The position numbers were made by a program, and so were the translations under genes. From Andrena cerasifolii (taxonomy: Eukaryota; Arthropoda; Insecta; Hymenoptera; Andrenidae), in NCBI RefSeq assembly GCF_050908995.1, contig NC_135126.1, forward strand, positions 3,286,001 through 3,350,000: DNA of 64,000 nucleotides, read 5' to 3'. Under the pieces are notes generated by a model. That model was given only the letters and a program-made list of their open reading frames with translations, made no database searches and was not told the origin of the DNA. Positions 49,389 through 60,911 of this stretch are shown in pieces. Numbering within the stretch: the first letter of the stretch is position 1; each line of letters starts with the position of its first letter.

Positions 49389-49510
49389 CAGTACAATAAT
49401 AGAGACACTATACATATGTAACTGCGTAAAGCAAACGTTTTGGAAATGTTTGTGGAAGGGGGGAGAAGGTGTGTTACTTTCCTGACGCCGTTACGTTTAT
49501 CCCGGCTCCC

Positions 49511-51099
49511 CCTATTTTGAATTTTGAAGTGCACAGGATGGCGGACAAAAGAAACAACGTTCCCCGCGGTGACAGTAGCTTGATTCAACAGAATTTGTAG
49601 AGTAGTCCAAAAGCATGTAAGAGAAATACCATTTCTTCCCTGGTTTTATCACTAATTTCCCATAAAATCCTTCCAGCAATTATCATTGCGTAATTAATTC
49701 CATATATATATATCGCATTTGCATGACTAATGACACCAGCGTCGAGCGTTCCTGCCGCGGAGCACAGTTTGCTCGGCAGTTGCGCAGTCAAAAGGGAAAT
49801 GCATTGCGTGTCGCTAACGCAATTCCCGTACAAATTTCTGATTCATACGATCAAAGAAACTTTATCGCGTACATGCTAGACACCTGATCTACCTCGCAGC
49901 CTTTCCTTCTCCATTCAACGCGTAGCCCTCGAGCCTCCACTGACACAGAACGAGCAAGGACAGCCCCTTCGTTTCCCCTGTTCCTCTGAAAGCCCTCTGC
50001 AAATCCGTGCAAACCGGTTAATTCCCGAAAAATCGCCGCCGCGGCGGACACCGTGGCTCCCTTCCTTTCGGCTATTTTTTTAAAAGTCGCTGGGCGGCCG
50101 GGGAAGACAAAGACGAGAGGACGAGAGGTATACGAGCGGAGTTACGCAAAAGTCTGACCGCGGGACCACTCGCGGAGCGGAACATTTTTTCTCGACGGTA
50201 ATTGGTGTTCGGGCCTCATTGTGTAACTGGTATCGCGGTGGTACTCGCCGCGGTATCGCCACGTTCGATCTTCAAGGCTCGCTTGCGAGCCTTTTGGCCG
50301 AACGGTTCACTCCCTATGACGCTCCTTTCGTCCACCATCAAGATAAGGCCCCTTTTCGCGGTCGCTTCTCCTTCTCCTGCCCCTCTGCACCCTCGCCTCT
50401 TTTGTCTCGGCCGATCCGACGATCCTCCGCGAGGGTCGCGGCGGCCCCCTCGCCGCGGCCGGGGCGTCATAACTGTCGATCTAGAATCCTCGATCCACGG
50501 GGCGGACGTCGATCGTAAAGCGAATTTACGGCGCCCCGATAAGCCGTGCCCTGCGCGTTAACCCGACGTACGCGCGCGAGATACTTCTAAATGGATCGCG
50601 TACCTGATAATGGAATGGATTAGCCAGGTAATTTGAATAATGAAAGGTGTTTCCTGATACGGCAAGCAACGTGGTCACCGGTGCCGGCTCGAATCGCGGT
50701 AGGTACTCCCGATCGGGAAGTGGCATTGAAGTCTCGCTCGACGCGGTAATTTATGCAAAATTCGTTTCTCCGCTGGAGCACGACGGGATAAGCGAGCCGC
50801 GCGGCTCTGGCTGGACGTTGTAGAGGATTATTAGCGACGCTCGAGTTTCGCTCGGACATTGGACTCGGCCGAACTGCTCCACGCCGAGTGTTCTACCGCC
50901 GAATTGAATCGAGAATAGTTGGACTGTATAAATTAGACACGATAAAATGTTCGCAGTCCCCCGTGCGGTAGGTAGTATACTTGACGTTGATTTAAATAAC
51001 TGTGGTCGGCCGGCAGTCAAAGTTTAATCCACTTCGATTAGCAATTTATTATACCGACATTCTGTGTAGGGTAAATCCTTGATTGTCGGTACACTTGAT
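49511..51099. other. Unique CpG-rich stretch, no gene recognised
   Basis: Short overlapping frames on both strands between 49850 and 51020 with no domain. Nothing else is recognised. Confidence 0.5.
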
Positions 51100-51900
51100 A
51101 TAAAATAATCATTTATTTTATCAGAATCCTACTGACATAAGTGTGTTTGGATGTTTGTTACTCAATCACGTCGCAATTACGCAACGGATCTTTCTGAAGT
51201 TTTGTCTAGTAGCAGGAATAACATATAGGATACTTTTTACCCCGATTTTTTCAACCGAACTGGACCAAATTTTGTATAATTACTCTTTAGAAACCGGCAG
51301 AAAATATAGGCTACTATGAAATCTGGACATCCCACCCCTTCTCCCTTATTTCACCCCCTAGATATTCCGTGATAATCGAAGTTTTACCCGGGCAACGCCG
51401 GGTAATTTAAGCTAGTAAATCTAATATGTTCAGAATTTTCTACTGATTCAGAAAAACTGGTCGATATTTGCTTTAAGACAATATTTGCTGAAAATCGGTC
51501 AGGTGCCGGGAGAAATGGTTCTCGTCATTGGCGTTGATCCTGTCGTTAGTTTAGAAAGGAAGGGTTAATATCCAAATGCTTCCGCTGCATTGTTTCTCAA
51601 TACTTCTACTATCTTATTATCCAAAACATTCCCCCAAAGATTAACTTAGAAGTAAATTTTAAATACGATTCAGGACACTACAGTTTTACAAGCGGTTAAA
51701 TGTTGTCCCGACTTCCAATTACCTTTTACAGCCTATAAATCCAGTAAACCACAGGGCGAAGCGAAGTGACGATACCCATTCAACAGTTCAACTTCTAGAG
51801 CAGCAATTGGTCTGCGCTATAACGCGTTTTAACGTACAGAGTCTGAAATATAACAACTGTACCAACCCCCCGCCGACATCCCCGGATTTACCCCACCGAA
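51100..51900 (-). repeat. Unidentified repeat, copy B (interrupted by a Helitron)
   Basis: The reverse complement of this segment matches copy A (19260-20850) over most of its length. Corresponding stretches include AAATCCAGTA, AATACGATTCAG, CTACTATCTTATTATCCAAA and GCTGAAAATCGG. It lacks the TTAA palindrome of copy A and instead carries the insertion at 51127-51415. The outer limits are approximate because similarity fades. Confidence 0.75.
51127..51415 (+). mobile_element. Short non-autonomous Helitron
   Basis: It begins TCCTACTGACATAAGTG and ends with the hairpin ACCCGG-GCAACG-CCGGGT, then AATTTAAGCTAG, giving the 5' TC and 3' CTAG of Helitrons. The host reads CAGAA before it and TAAATC after it. 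Copy A of the host repeat has an uninterrupted CAGAATAAATC (complement, at 20828-20838), so the 289 bp went precisely between A and T with no duplication, as Helitrons do. The inner text GGATGTTTGTTACTCAATCA and CAACGGATCTTTCTGAA is familiar from insect Helitron families. No Rep/helicase is encoded. Confidence 0.87.
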
Positions 51901-53931
51901 GAACAGTAGCAAGTACATTTTCCTCTTTAAATATCCCAGAAACCTTGAGAATCAATTGGCATTTAGTAACGAAGTGCTTCTAATTACTTCGAGCAACGTT
52001 CAGGCGCTCGTACCAGCTAATTCCTCCAATTCTCGTGGAACAGTTGCGAAAGGTAGTCTTCCAGTTTCCCTCGTGTAAAAACCTTTAGGCAACGCGTTGT
52101 CATCAGTTCCTCTTTTCCCGTTCAATCACGGGCGCCCCGCGCGTCAGACGGAGCCCGGAAGTTTCGCAATCACGACCCCTCGTCGGGGTGAAGGTCGAAT
52201 GTTTTTTTTTTCCCTTCCTTGGGTGCGCGGCTCACGCGACACCGGGAGCATCGCGGAACTATCCCCCCAGGTTCCCGCGTCCGCGTTGGCCGGTTCGTAC
52301 GTAATCTGTCGTTGATGAGCAGCGGATCGGTTTCTTGCCTCCGAGGGCCCCCCTCTGAGTGATTATCGCAAAAACTGGTCGATCCTCTCGGCCGTAACCG
52401 AGGACGCGGCCTCTGCGCTTGTTAAGAGATGAGCTCCGTCTCTGCACTCGTCCAGCCAGCATCCCCTGCGCGTCGCCTTTCATGCTAATAGCCCGCGTTT
52501 CTTTGCTCCCCCCCCTGGAGACAATATCGTGTAGCAAGGTCGTTCCGCAACTTCCGCGAGTGTGTGGCTACCTTCTTGCAGGCGGTGGCTCGGAGTGAAC
52601 GCCGGAGCGTGTAGCGTCGCGCTCGGATAATTCTACGATCACGGTGTTTCTCTGTAATCCTATTCTTTTTGTCGCCGTTGATGCTGGCTGTTAACACTCG
52701 AGAGGCTATTCAGAGCAGCCGGATAAAAACTAACGACAAGTGTGGTGAAATGGCAGAAGGAAGGAAATTGGGCAAAAGATGCCGCGGATAAACTTCACTG
52801 GCACCTTTGATCTTTGGCTCGGGTAAATTAGATTGGAAGCTGAGTTCGCTTCAAATGAAAAGCTTTGCCCCTTTCGAAGCCTCTGAATAATTGCGCGCCT
52901 GGCGGAGTCTCAGCTGCAAGGGAGTAACGTTCTGCCATTCGATTTCCGCGGCTCCGCGGCTGGCAATCGCATAAAAATGCACGTACAGACGCATCGCCGC
53001 GCCGTTGCGTAACCGAAGCTGTTAAATGACGTACAGGCGGCGCATCGCCATCGCGGTGCAATAGCGAACCGGTTTACAGGCGATCCAGCGCGTAGATCGC
53101 GTCATCGATCGCGCGATCCTCTTCCCAGCAGCCCGTTAGCGGGGATCCGCGTTATTTTCGAGGAAGAGAGCAGCAGGTATTGATTACTCAAGGATTCTTT
53201 CGCTGCTCTTCCCCAGCTCGAACGCTCGCCGGTGAATAAAGCGCCCTACTTCGGGCTCGCGCGTGCAAAACGTAGGAGTAGGTACGCGGTGAAATAAAAA
53301 GCTCCGGCCGGCGCGCTCTCTGTCTCTCCCTTCCCGATTGAATTGAAATTCTTTGACGGAGAGAGACCCGCGCGATTCCCCCTCCCCTCCCCTCCCCCCC
53401 CCCCCCCTCTAAGCGCAAATGGAAATAGTTGATTAACGCTTTTTGTGTTTGCTCGCTTTTAAGCGAATCGGAGGATCCCGATTGCGATTTTCTTGGCGCG
53501 CGCGTTTACGGGTGAAAGTTTTATTAGAGGCGCGGCGGAATCGGCCCGATCGAACCGGAAGCGATTGGATACGTGCGAACGAACGCGACTAGGGTGGCAC
53601 GAGAATGCTCTTGCTTCTCGTTCGAACGAGGGAAAGCGACGGGACGCTGCCTGGCTCTCTGGTAATTCAATCCGTCGATGATTATTCTCGGGAATCGCAT
53701 CGGTTTCCTGGGAATTTCGATTTCGATAATGAAACAAATCTAGAGAGCCCCGTCTGGGGCGCTCGTGCCTTTCGAGGTGCACGACCCTCGCGCATATTTG
53801 CTTTGGGTGCGCTTCGCTCGATAGGTGCCTCGAACTCGAGCTATTCTTCAAACTTTTCATTAGATGTTCTTGCGTTTCTAGCTTCCCTCGAGCATTAGAA
53901 CCATACTCCTCCTCCACGCTGAACAGGAATC
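51901..53931. other. Unique CpG-rich stretch, no gene recognised
   Basis: Short overlapping frames with no motif and a C-rich run near 53378-53409. A minus-strand frame of 219 codons (53459-54118) extends into the following palindrome and is not credible. Confidence 0.5.
53378..53409. repeat. C-rich run
   Basis: About 30 bases of C with a few T, ending in a 14-base uninterrupted C stretch. Confidence 0.9.
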
Positions 53932-54687
53932 TTAAGGGGTTATACCTAGGCAGCAGGCCGAAAAGAGGCGAATGTTTGTGATTTTTTTTTTTGAAGAAGC
54001 GGAAGCGTATATTTTTACAAAACTTTTTGCGCTTAAAAGAGAAACATTTAAAGAATATTTGGTAATTTTTTCGGAGAAAAATATTTAGGTTTATAATAAA
54101 ATAATAACCGATATCCAAGAAGCATTTTTAAAAATTTGGTTTTGCGGTGAGCACTGCCATTCGGAAACGGATTATCTAAAATCAAAAAACAAAAAAGATT
54201 TCGTTAGTATATTAATGTATCCTCAGGTTGGCGGAGAGAATTTTCCGAAATATTAATTTAAAACAAAATGGCGGCTATTTGAAGTTGAAATCCACATTTT
54301 TTCGTACAAAAATCACGCGAAAAATCATGATTTCAATTTTAAATATCCGCCATGTTGTTTTAAATTAATATTTCGGATAATTCTCTCCGTCAACCTGAGG
54401 ATACATTAATATACTAACGAAATCTTTCTTGTTTTCTGATTTTAGATAATCTGGTTCCGAATGGCAGTGCTCACCGCAAAACCAAATTTTTAAAAATGCT
54501 TCTTGGATGTCGCTTGTTATTTTATCATGAACATAAATATTTTTCTCCGAAAAAATTACCAAATGTTCTTTAAATGTTGCTCTTTAAAGCGCAAAAAGTT
54601 CTGTATGAATATACGCTTCCGCTTTTTCAAAAAAAATTCACAAACATTCGCCTCTTTTCGGCCGCCTGACTAGGTACAACCCCTTAA
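53932..54687. mobile_element. TTAA-bounded long palindrome (53.9 kb copy)
   Basis: TTAA at 53932-53935 and 54684-54687 bound 748 bp. The left end GGGGTTATACCTAGGCAG pairs with the right end CTGACTAGGTACAACCCC. Arms of about 350 bp remain closely similar: AAAGAGGCGAATGTTTGTGA, GGTTTTGCGGTGAGCACTGC and GTATATTAATGTATCCTCAG all have inverted partners. Only a few tens of bases at the centre are unpaired. No coding capacity. This is the most complete palindrome of the TTAA group in the window. Confidence 0.88.
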
Positions 54688-57600
54688 ACAGACAAAGCCT
54701 ACGCACTCGTTCCCCGGAGCGAATGTGCTAATAGAAATGAGCACTTTGACGCAGCATGTCTTAATGTAAATAACCAACGCCCCATTATGCATGCACATAT
54801 ATTCTGGAGCATTCATAGGGCCGCTAATTAATGGCAATACGACTGTTGGGGCCGCGAGGCGGTGCACGCTGCGTTAAACGTAAGTCACTCGATCTGCGGC
54901 TCGTTTTGCCCTGGCGGGAAGACGGGCCTGAATATTCTCGGGGAATTTCTGGGAATCATTAGTGATCCGATGTTGCTCTCGGCGACGAGCAATCGTCGAT
55001 TTAACAGCACCGTTAGCCCCGACCGTCTTTCGGGCCAGGCCTCGGTGCAACCACCTCTCGACGTTCGTTGACGCTGACGACTCCCGTCATTGATTAATGA
55101 TTCGTCCGGCCGATCCACGGTTAATCGGCCCCCGGTGCCAGCGAAACTGTTCATCTCCGCTAAATAATTGGTTCGCGCGCCCGATACGCGCGTTTCACGT
55201 GGACAATGACGCGCGTAATTCGTAAATCAAAGCGTCGAGAGCCACGGATTAATGTCGCCATGAAAGACTACGATATCCATGCTTAATCCTCCCGTTGAGT
55301 AATTCCCTGACGGATTCGTGGCGCGGACAGGAGTTTTGTCTCCTCAGCGGATGAACTTTGAAATTTATTTAACAAGTCCCTGAAGACACTTCGGGATAGC
55401 GTAACGATAGATATTTCGTGGAGCACGATTAGGTGCTACGAAAGAGTACTTCAATCCCCGTTGTGGATTCGTTCTGGCTACTGTCGAGCCCATTACAAGA
55501 TGCTGTTGCGTATTCAGAACACACCGCTAACTGCTCTTCTAATCGACTGCCTTCGTACTAATTGCGTTCGCACAGCACTGTGAATAAGTCAGTTGATTAT
55601 CCAGATCGTTACTTCAAAGTTTGCTGGAAAGCTTTGCACCTGCTCCTCAATTAAAAATCCAAATTACTACAAAGTTCGATCACCTCTCTCGTAGTTGTCG
55701 AGGAGGAGGTCGGGGGGGGGGGGGGAAATGATTCGAGCGACTAATAGCGCCAAGTTAACGAATGGGTGACAGACGGAGAGCGGGGAGGTAAGGAGGGGCG
55801 AAGAAGACATCCTGTCTGAGGCAGTTTCTTCCTGGAAGCTGGCTATGATTCCTCGAATCATTAAGCGAGGAAGAGGGGGCCCGCGCTATCCGTTGCAGCC
55901 AGCTGATTGCAAACGGCTGGACACTCTTCAAACAGTTGGCACCACCGTGTAATTATCATAAATCACCTTTCGCCGGTCGGCCGCGTGGCTCTAGCCACTC
56001 TGTAACTTCTGGTATCAAAGGTTTCTTGGCAAGGCCGTGAGTCCTTTCGCGGATTCCGTGGTGCTACCACGGAGCTGGTTCGACGCTGACCGGTATCCGT
56101 GTTGCCAGGCAATAAATTTGCCGAATTAATTCGCCTTTTGTGCGGCTTTCGCCCGTCGGTACTGTGTTCTCATAAACCAGCACGATTAACGGCGTCTGTC
56201 ATATTCTTGGTGGCCCAGGGCCTGTTCCGCGTTCATCGAATTCCACCCCCTCTAGATGCTCGATTCATTACGGGCACTGCCGTTGAAACGATTCTCAGAG
56301 TATGTTCGATTCTGCGTCATCGAGTGTAATTATTTATCTAACACGAGCGACATTCCGTTCGTGATCCTTTAGGCATTAAATGAGCCGCGCTGGGAACGCG
56401 GAAAAAGCCCCGCGCTACCGGAATTATTTATTCAACACCTCCCCCAAAGTGAACCCTCGAATTTGATGCGCGACGAAATCGAATTCGCCGCAACGAATGA
56501 TAATTAAACCCAATAACGAATCCAGCGATCGTTGATCGAATTACCTTCTAAACGATTTGCATACGTTGGGGCCTGTAAAATTCCGGCGAATTCGGCCAAT
56601 CAGAGCCGGGATAATCTCATTTCAAACGCGCCGGAAATTACTGCAAACAGTCGCGTTAATTATCCAGAGATCGCCGCGTTTCGTTCGCACCCTCCTGCTG
56701 GTTTCTCGCCGTTCTTTTCCGCCTTCTCGATTTCAGCCTGATAATTATCGCATCCGAAACCGTGCGCGCGAGATAGATTGACGACAGATTGATCGGGACG
56801 ACGAAGGAGGTCGTCAGGAACGTCGGGTAATTGCTTGGAAGCGCTGCGTCGATGGACGCGTGATTGGCATGTCTGTCCCTAGTAACTTACACATCCGACT
56901 GGCCTTTGACTGTTAACCCACGTATAAGGGATGTCCGCGTTCCTCGGGGGATCGTATTTCACTGAGCGAGAGTTGGGAAATTCAGGAATGCACGCACGAT
57001 GCGGCAGAAACTATTTGAATCTTGCAAAATCGACTTCGCGGAACGAAATTGACCTTTAAAAATACACGATCGAAATTTCTGTTTTATCGCAGGAGAAAGG
57101 GATCGAGAACGGACCCCTTAAATCTCTTGTAATAACATTGAAAGTGCCCTCCCATTAAAGATTCTACCGTCCACTGCCTTTTATCTTTAAAGCCGACGAC
57201 TTACATTTACGTTCAAAGCACATCGAAGCTCTCGTGACATGAAAAATGGTGATCGCGAGAAATCAGCGATTGTTACACGACCGAGGGTCGATAACGATCC
57301 AGGGCGATGCATGAACTCCGCCCTCTCGATCCCTAGACCCGCCGTTAATTGTCGCGCGGGAAAAAAGGTAAAACACGACCGCGGTAAATATTTAAGAAGA
57401 ACAAGGTCGTTTATCATCTCTGTCATCGCGGATGCATCGTGCAGCCCGGGATCTACGGGGGTTCGCGTGTATGTCTCCCGTGACGTGTCGCACCCGGTGC
57501 ACGCAGGTGCAGCCATTCACGCGCGATGGCAACAATTTATTGTGGGCAGCAGCCGTTGGGAATATTAAGCTCGTCGAGAAGGAATCTGTCTGTGATTTGG

Positions 57601-57783
57601 ATAGCTCAATCGGTTGTTCGCTTTCGCTTGGAGGCGACATCGTTTAGCAAGATCATCCCTCAGTTTCTGCAGGAATGCATCTCTTTTCTGGTTAGGCAGT
57701 AACAGCTTGGTGGAACTTTCGATAAGCAGGAAAGACGTGTTGGGCATGCTTTAGCGTTGCTACAAAATAAAAATACTTTCGTC
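54688..57783. other. Unique sequence, no gene recognised
   Basis: Contains a G run at 55712-55725 and only short overlapping frames. No transposon ends or RNA genes are recognised. Confidence 0.55.
55712..55725. repeat. Poly-G run
   Basis: Fourteen consecutive G, a likely unstable homopolymer. Confidence 0.95.
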
Positions 57784-57960
57784 GGGGGAAGCAGGGTTGT
57801 GGAGTCGGAGTCCGAGGTCAGAGGGAATTTCTGATTACCGGAGTCGGAGTAACGAAAAAATATATGCCGACTCCAACACCGACTTCATATTAGTAAATTT
57901 TATAAAAATCCGAGGCTGTTGAGCTCTACGTGCTTATACACGCTCGCGATATATTTTTGT

Positions 57961-58181
57961 TTAACACTCGTACGACGAATGCAGGGTCATTTTGGCCCAA
58001 CTTTGACAAAGTCAGGCTCCGACTCAGTTCTCAGATTACAAATGCCAACGGAGTTTTCGAACGACACTCGTTGTCGCTCTAAAGCAACATTGTTGGCACT
58101 TCGTTTCGTTATTGTTTCGCTAGGGTGATCGGGGTACCTACTTTGAAAGAACACATTTCTGCATTCGTCGAAGCTCGTGGC
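57961..58181. mobile_element. Possible piggyBac-like MITE remnant inside the hAT
   Basis: TTAA at 57961-57964 is followed by CACTCGTACGACGAATGCAG and a GGGTCATTTTGGCCC palindrome, typical of TTAA elements. An inverted partner CTGCATTCGTCG lies at 58159-58170, but no right-hand TTAA is visible, so the right end is decayed or the call is wrong. Confidence 0.35.
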
Positions 58182-58260
58182 CGCAGTAGCCCAGTTAGTC
58201 CAGTTTCACAAAGTTTGTTAGCGTAGCTTTAGCTTTTTATACTGTAGATATAATATATAT

Positions 58261-58546
58261 ACTCCTCTTTTTTTTTACCCCCGATTCCGACTCCTGCATT
58301 TATAATAGATTGTTAATATACTCAGTACATATGTATATATATATAAATAAATTACTAATATTTAATATATATATATTAAATATTAATATATATTATATTA
58401 ATATTAATATATATATATATATATATAATTTAATATATATATATTAAATATTAGTAATTTATTTATTTATATACGCATGTACTGAGTATATTAACAATCT
58501 ATTATAAATGCAGGAGTCGGAATCGGGGGTAAAAAAAAAGAGGAGT
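58261..58546. repeat. Near-perfect AT-rich palindrome inside the hAT
   Basis: The first 110-120 bp, beginning ACTCCTC then poly-T and CCCCCGATTCCGACTCC, reappear inverted at the right end with very few differences. The centre is TA repeats. The sequence at the outer edges (GAGTCGGAAT) is hAT subterminal sequence, so part of the hAT end has been duplicated in inverted orientation. Confidence 0.88.
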
Positions 58547-58830
58547 CGGAATCAGGGTCGGAGTCGGGAGTTTTGACTGCCGACTCCGCAGCCCTGGTGG
58601 GAAGATTCGTTATCTTCCAGATAATTGCAATGTCCCTTTCAATACGTGTCCCTTGCATCCCACCTGTCCCCTACTAATAGCTTGGAGGAACTTCCGATAA
58701 GCAGGAATATCCTTCCTTCTTCTCAAATTGTAGTATCTATATTATCGTTCGTTATTCACACATTCTTTCCACTATGACATACTCAAGTACCGCAGCTGGT
58801 TGACAGAATTTACACATGTTTCTTATAGGA

Positions 58831-59799
58831 GCGAGTGGGTAGGTTTGGATCAGATTTCAATTAATCTCTAATATTGATCAAAATGAGAGAGAAACACGGT
58901 TTAAATGTGAACAGTTATAATTAGTAAGGTTTTACCATCAATGTTCCATCATCATTTCATTTCATTATTCCAAAGTTAGCTTTAAAATTATAAAAGTTCT
59001 AAAAGTAATTACTTGACCCATAGGTACCTCCCTTATGTGGGGAGGTTTGAGCCAGGCAATGGGGATAAATGGGTCGTTTAATTTTTGTATAAGTTTTGGT
59101 ATAAATGTGGGACACTTTTATATATGTAGGTATGTATGTATTTATTACTTACAGCGTGAAAATATATGTATACGTATAAAAGTAACGAAGTAAATAAACA
59201 AAATAAAAGCTCTAAAGGAGTAACATAATAAACATAAACGTATTGAAACTAGTTAATTAAATTTTTACTCTAGATTTTCAAAACTAATCAAGTCAACATC
59301 GAATTTAAAAAAATCTGTGTCCTGCTCGTACCAGCTACGTTGTTCGGAGGACATAAGCGCAATATTTTATTTATACAATATTTTCTCGGAAGTATTTCTT
59401 TCTCTCTCTCAGTATTTCTTTTATAAGTAAGTGGCGTTGTAGGCCTGTCAAAAATAGTAGCTAAAGCAGTTCATTAAAAAGAAAGTGGGGATGTGTGAAC
59501 GTTCATAATAAAGCACCTGTATTAGTCAAGCAACGTGCTGTAGGTTACAATTTATAATCCATAACTGTTGCTTGAATATAATATCGTCAACTAAAATTTA
59601 TTTCGTTTACCAATTTAGGTTAAACTTACCACGAAAATGCACTTCTACTTATAGAAAATTAATAAGCGCTTTAACAAACTTCCCTGTTATTTTACGAATT
59701 CCCCTGCTACTGCTACAACGGATGATACATATGCGAACAACGTATGCCTAACAAGGATGGAAATACACTAACTGACCCAAACCTACTCTCCCCACTCGC
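58831..59799. mobile_element. Inverted-repeat element with GCGAGTGGG ends, class unknown
   Basis: GCGAGTGGGTAGGTTTGGAT at 58831 is mirrored at the right by the complement of GCGAGTGGGGAGAGTAGGTT followed by TGGGTCAG. A related GTGGGGAGGTTTGAGCCAG lies inside near 59037-59055. The 969-bp interior is AT-rich with no long frame. No target duplication is clear, so the class is not assigned. Confidence 0.6.
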
Positions 59800-60861
59800 T
59801 TACGATTCCCTCGTGCTGTAACATCGCGAGTTCGAGCTTCGAAGTGCTCTCGAGGCAAGGTTCCTCCATTCCTATACAGGCTTGCAGAGCTAAAGTACTA
59901 CATAAGTTCATCCTCGATCAACCCGACCAGTATCGTCCCTTCCAGCCCCTCCGCTTTCGCAGCCACTCGGAAAGACTCGTCAGGATTTTTCCAGCCGCGT
60001 AATTGGTAGACAAGGGTGAAAGCCGCGTCAGTCTAACCAGCGACCGCGATCTATAGGGATCAAGCGGCCAGGGGGTGGCAGGTGAGGCGGACTTGCAAGG
60101 GCCGATACGCGGCCGCGGGTAGTACGCAATAATTGATGATTACCGGTGAGTCGGTGGCCCGTGTAATTAAAATAAATTAATAACGAGCGTGAAATAAAGC
60201 GGGAGGCTTGCGGGCGGGGAGGGGGGTTATTACGGGCGCGCGGGGTTGTTAAGGGCCGGCCACTCTCCCCGCCTCGGAAGGGACAAAAGAAGATGGAACG
60301 TGGAAAGGAGAAGTCGGAAGCCCTCTCGTATTCAGATTCAGCCGAAGGAACGGCTCTCCGTGGTTCCGTGCCCCGAAAGATTTTCGTGCCCTGGAAACTC
60401 CCCCGCGCCCTTGCACCACCCCTCCAGGCTGATGCTTTTCCGCCAAGGCGTTGCGATTTAATTAAAGGTCTGCCCTCCGCGCCGACCGCCACCCACCGTG
60501 GCTCCGTTCCCGTGGCTTTTCTTCCCGGCCGGTTAACGAACCTAATTTTTCGTCGGATTGTAGATTACGCCGAGGGATTCGTTCGAACTCGATCCACCAT
60601 AATTCCGGTCCCTCTCGAGGCAAGACTGCGACGGGGTTGCGAGCCGCGGGGTCGTTCGTTAACTCGCTGGACGAGGCCACGGTGAACCCCGGGCGGCTAA
60701 CTGAATTTTATAATCGCGGACGGTGTTATTAAATTTGTAGCTCGATACCGTGGCCACGGGGTCCCGCGATCGGGCGGAGGGGAGGGGGCGAGTCGAAGGC
60801 GTGGCGAGTCCGTTTTAAATTACGTAAGGATCAATGCGCGATTAGGGATCGGGCTATTGGT

Positions 60862-60911
60862 ATTCATTTACGTTCGTTAGCCACCCCTCTGGGTAATGAA
60901 CGTAAGTGAAT
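60862..60911 (+). other. Short hairpin, pairs kept by G-U wobbles on plus strand
   Basis: ATTCATTTACGTTCGTTA and TAATGAACGTAAGTGAAT flank a 14-base loop. All 18 positions pair if the two non-Watson-Crick positions are read as U-G and G-U in plus-strand RNA. On the minus strand they would be A-C mismatches. It is too short for a standard microRNA precursor and no function is assigned. Confidence 0.45.

Larger units (their letters stand above)
47219..49510. mobile_element. Cluster of GGGGACGAAAGTAACA-type ends, composite insertion site
   Basis: GGACGAAAGTAACA (47241-47255) and GGGGGCGAAAGTAACA (47262-47277) lie side by side, preceded by an inverted GTTACTTTTGTCC at 47219. The inverted counterpart pair lies at 48357-48372 and 48382-48397, and a third, more diverged group at 49472-49510. 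The first two groups plausibly are the termini of one element of about 1.17 kb into which the mariner-type element at 47521 inserted. The third group suggests either a larger outer element or a second right end. Superfamily unknown. Confidence 0.5.
57792..58596. mobile_element. hAT-superfamily element with GAGTCGGAGTC subterminal repeats
   Basis: The left end is CAGGGTTGTGGAGTCGGAGT and the right end is the complement of CAGGGCTGCGGAGTCGG. The flanks are GGGGGAAG at 57784-57791 and GTGGGAAG at 58597-58604, an 8-bp duplication with one change. Further GAGTCGGA copies sit inside each end. The 805-bp interior has no transposase frame but holds a young palindrome (58261-58546) and a possible older piggyBac-like remnant near 57961-58181. 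Confidence 0.88.

Noticed and set aside
50274..50293. Hairpin followed by T residues resembling a bacterial terminator
   Set aside because: Only a 9-bp stem and two T residues, in eukaryotic-looking DNA with no adjacent gene.
53459..54118. 219-codon minus-strand frame
   Set aside because: Half of it is inside the TTAA palindrome and half in unique flank, so it cannot be one ancestral coding sequence.
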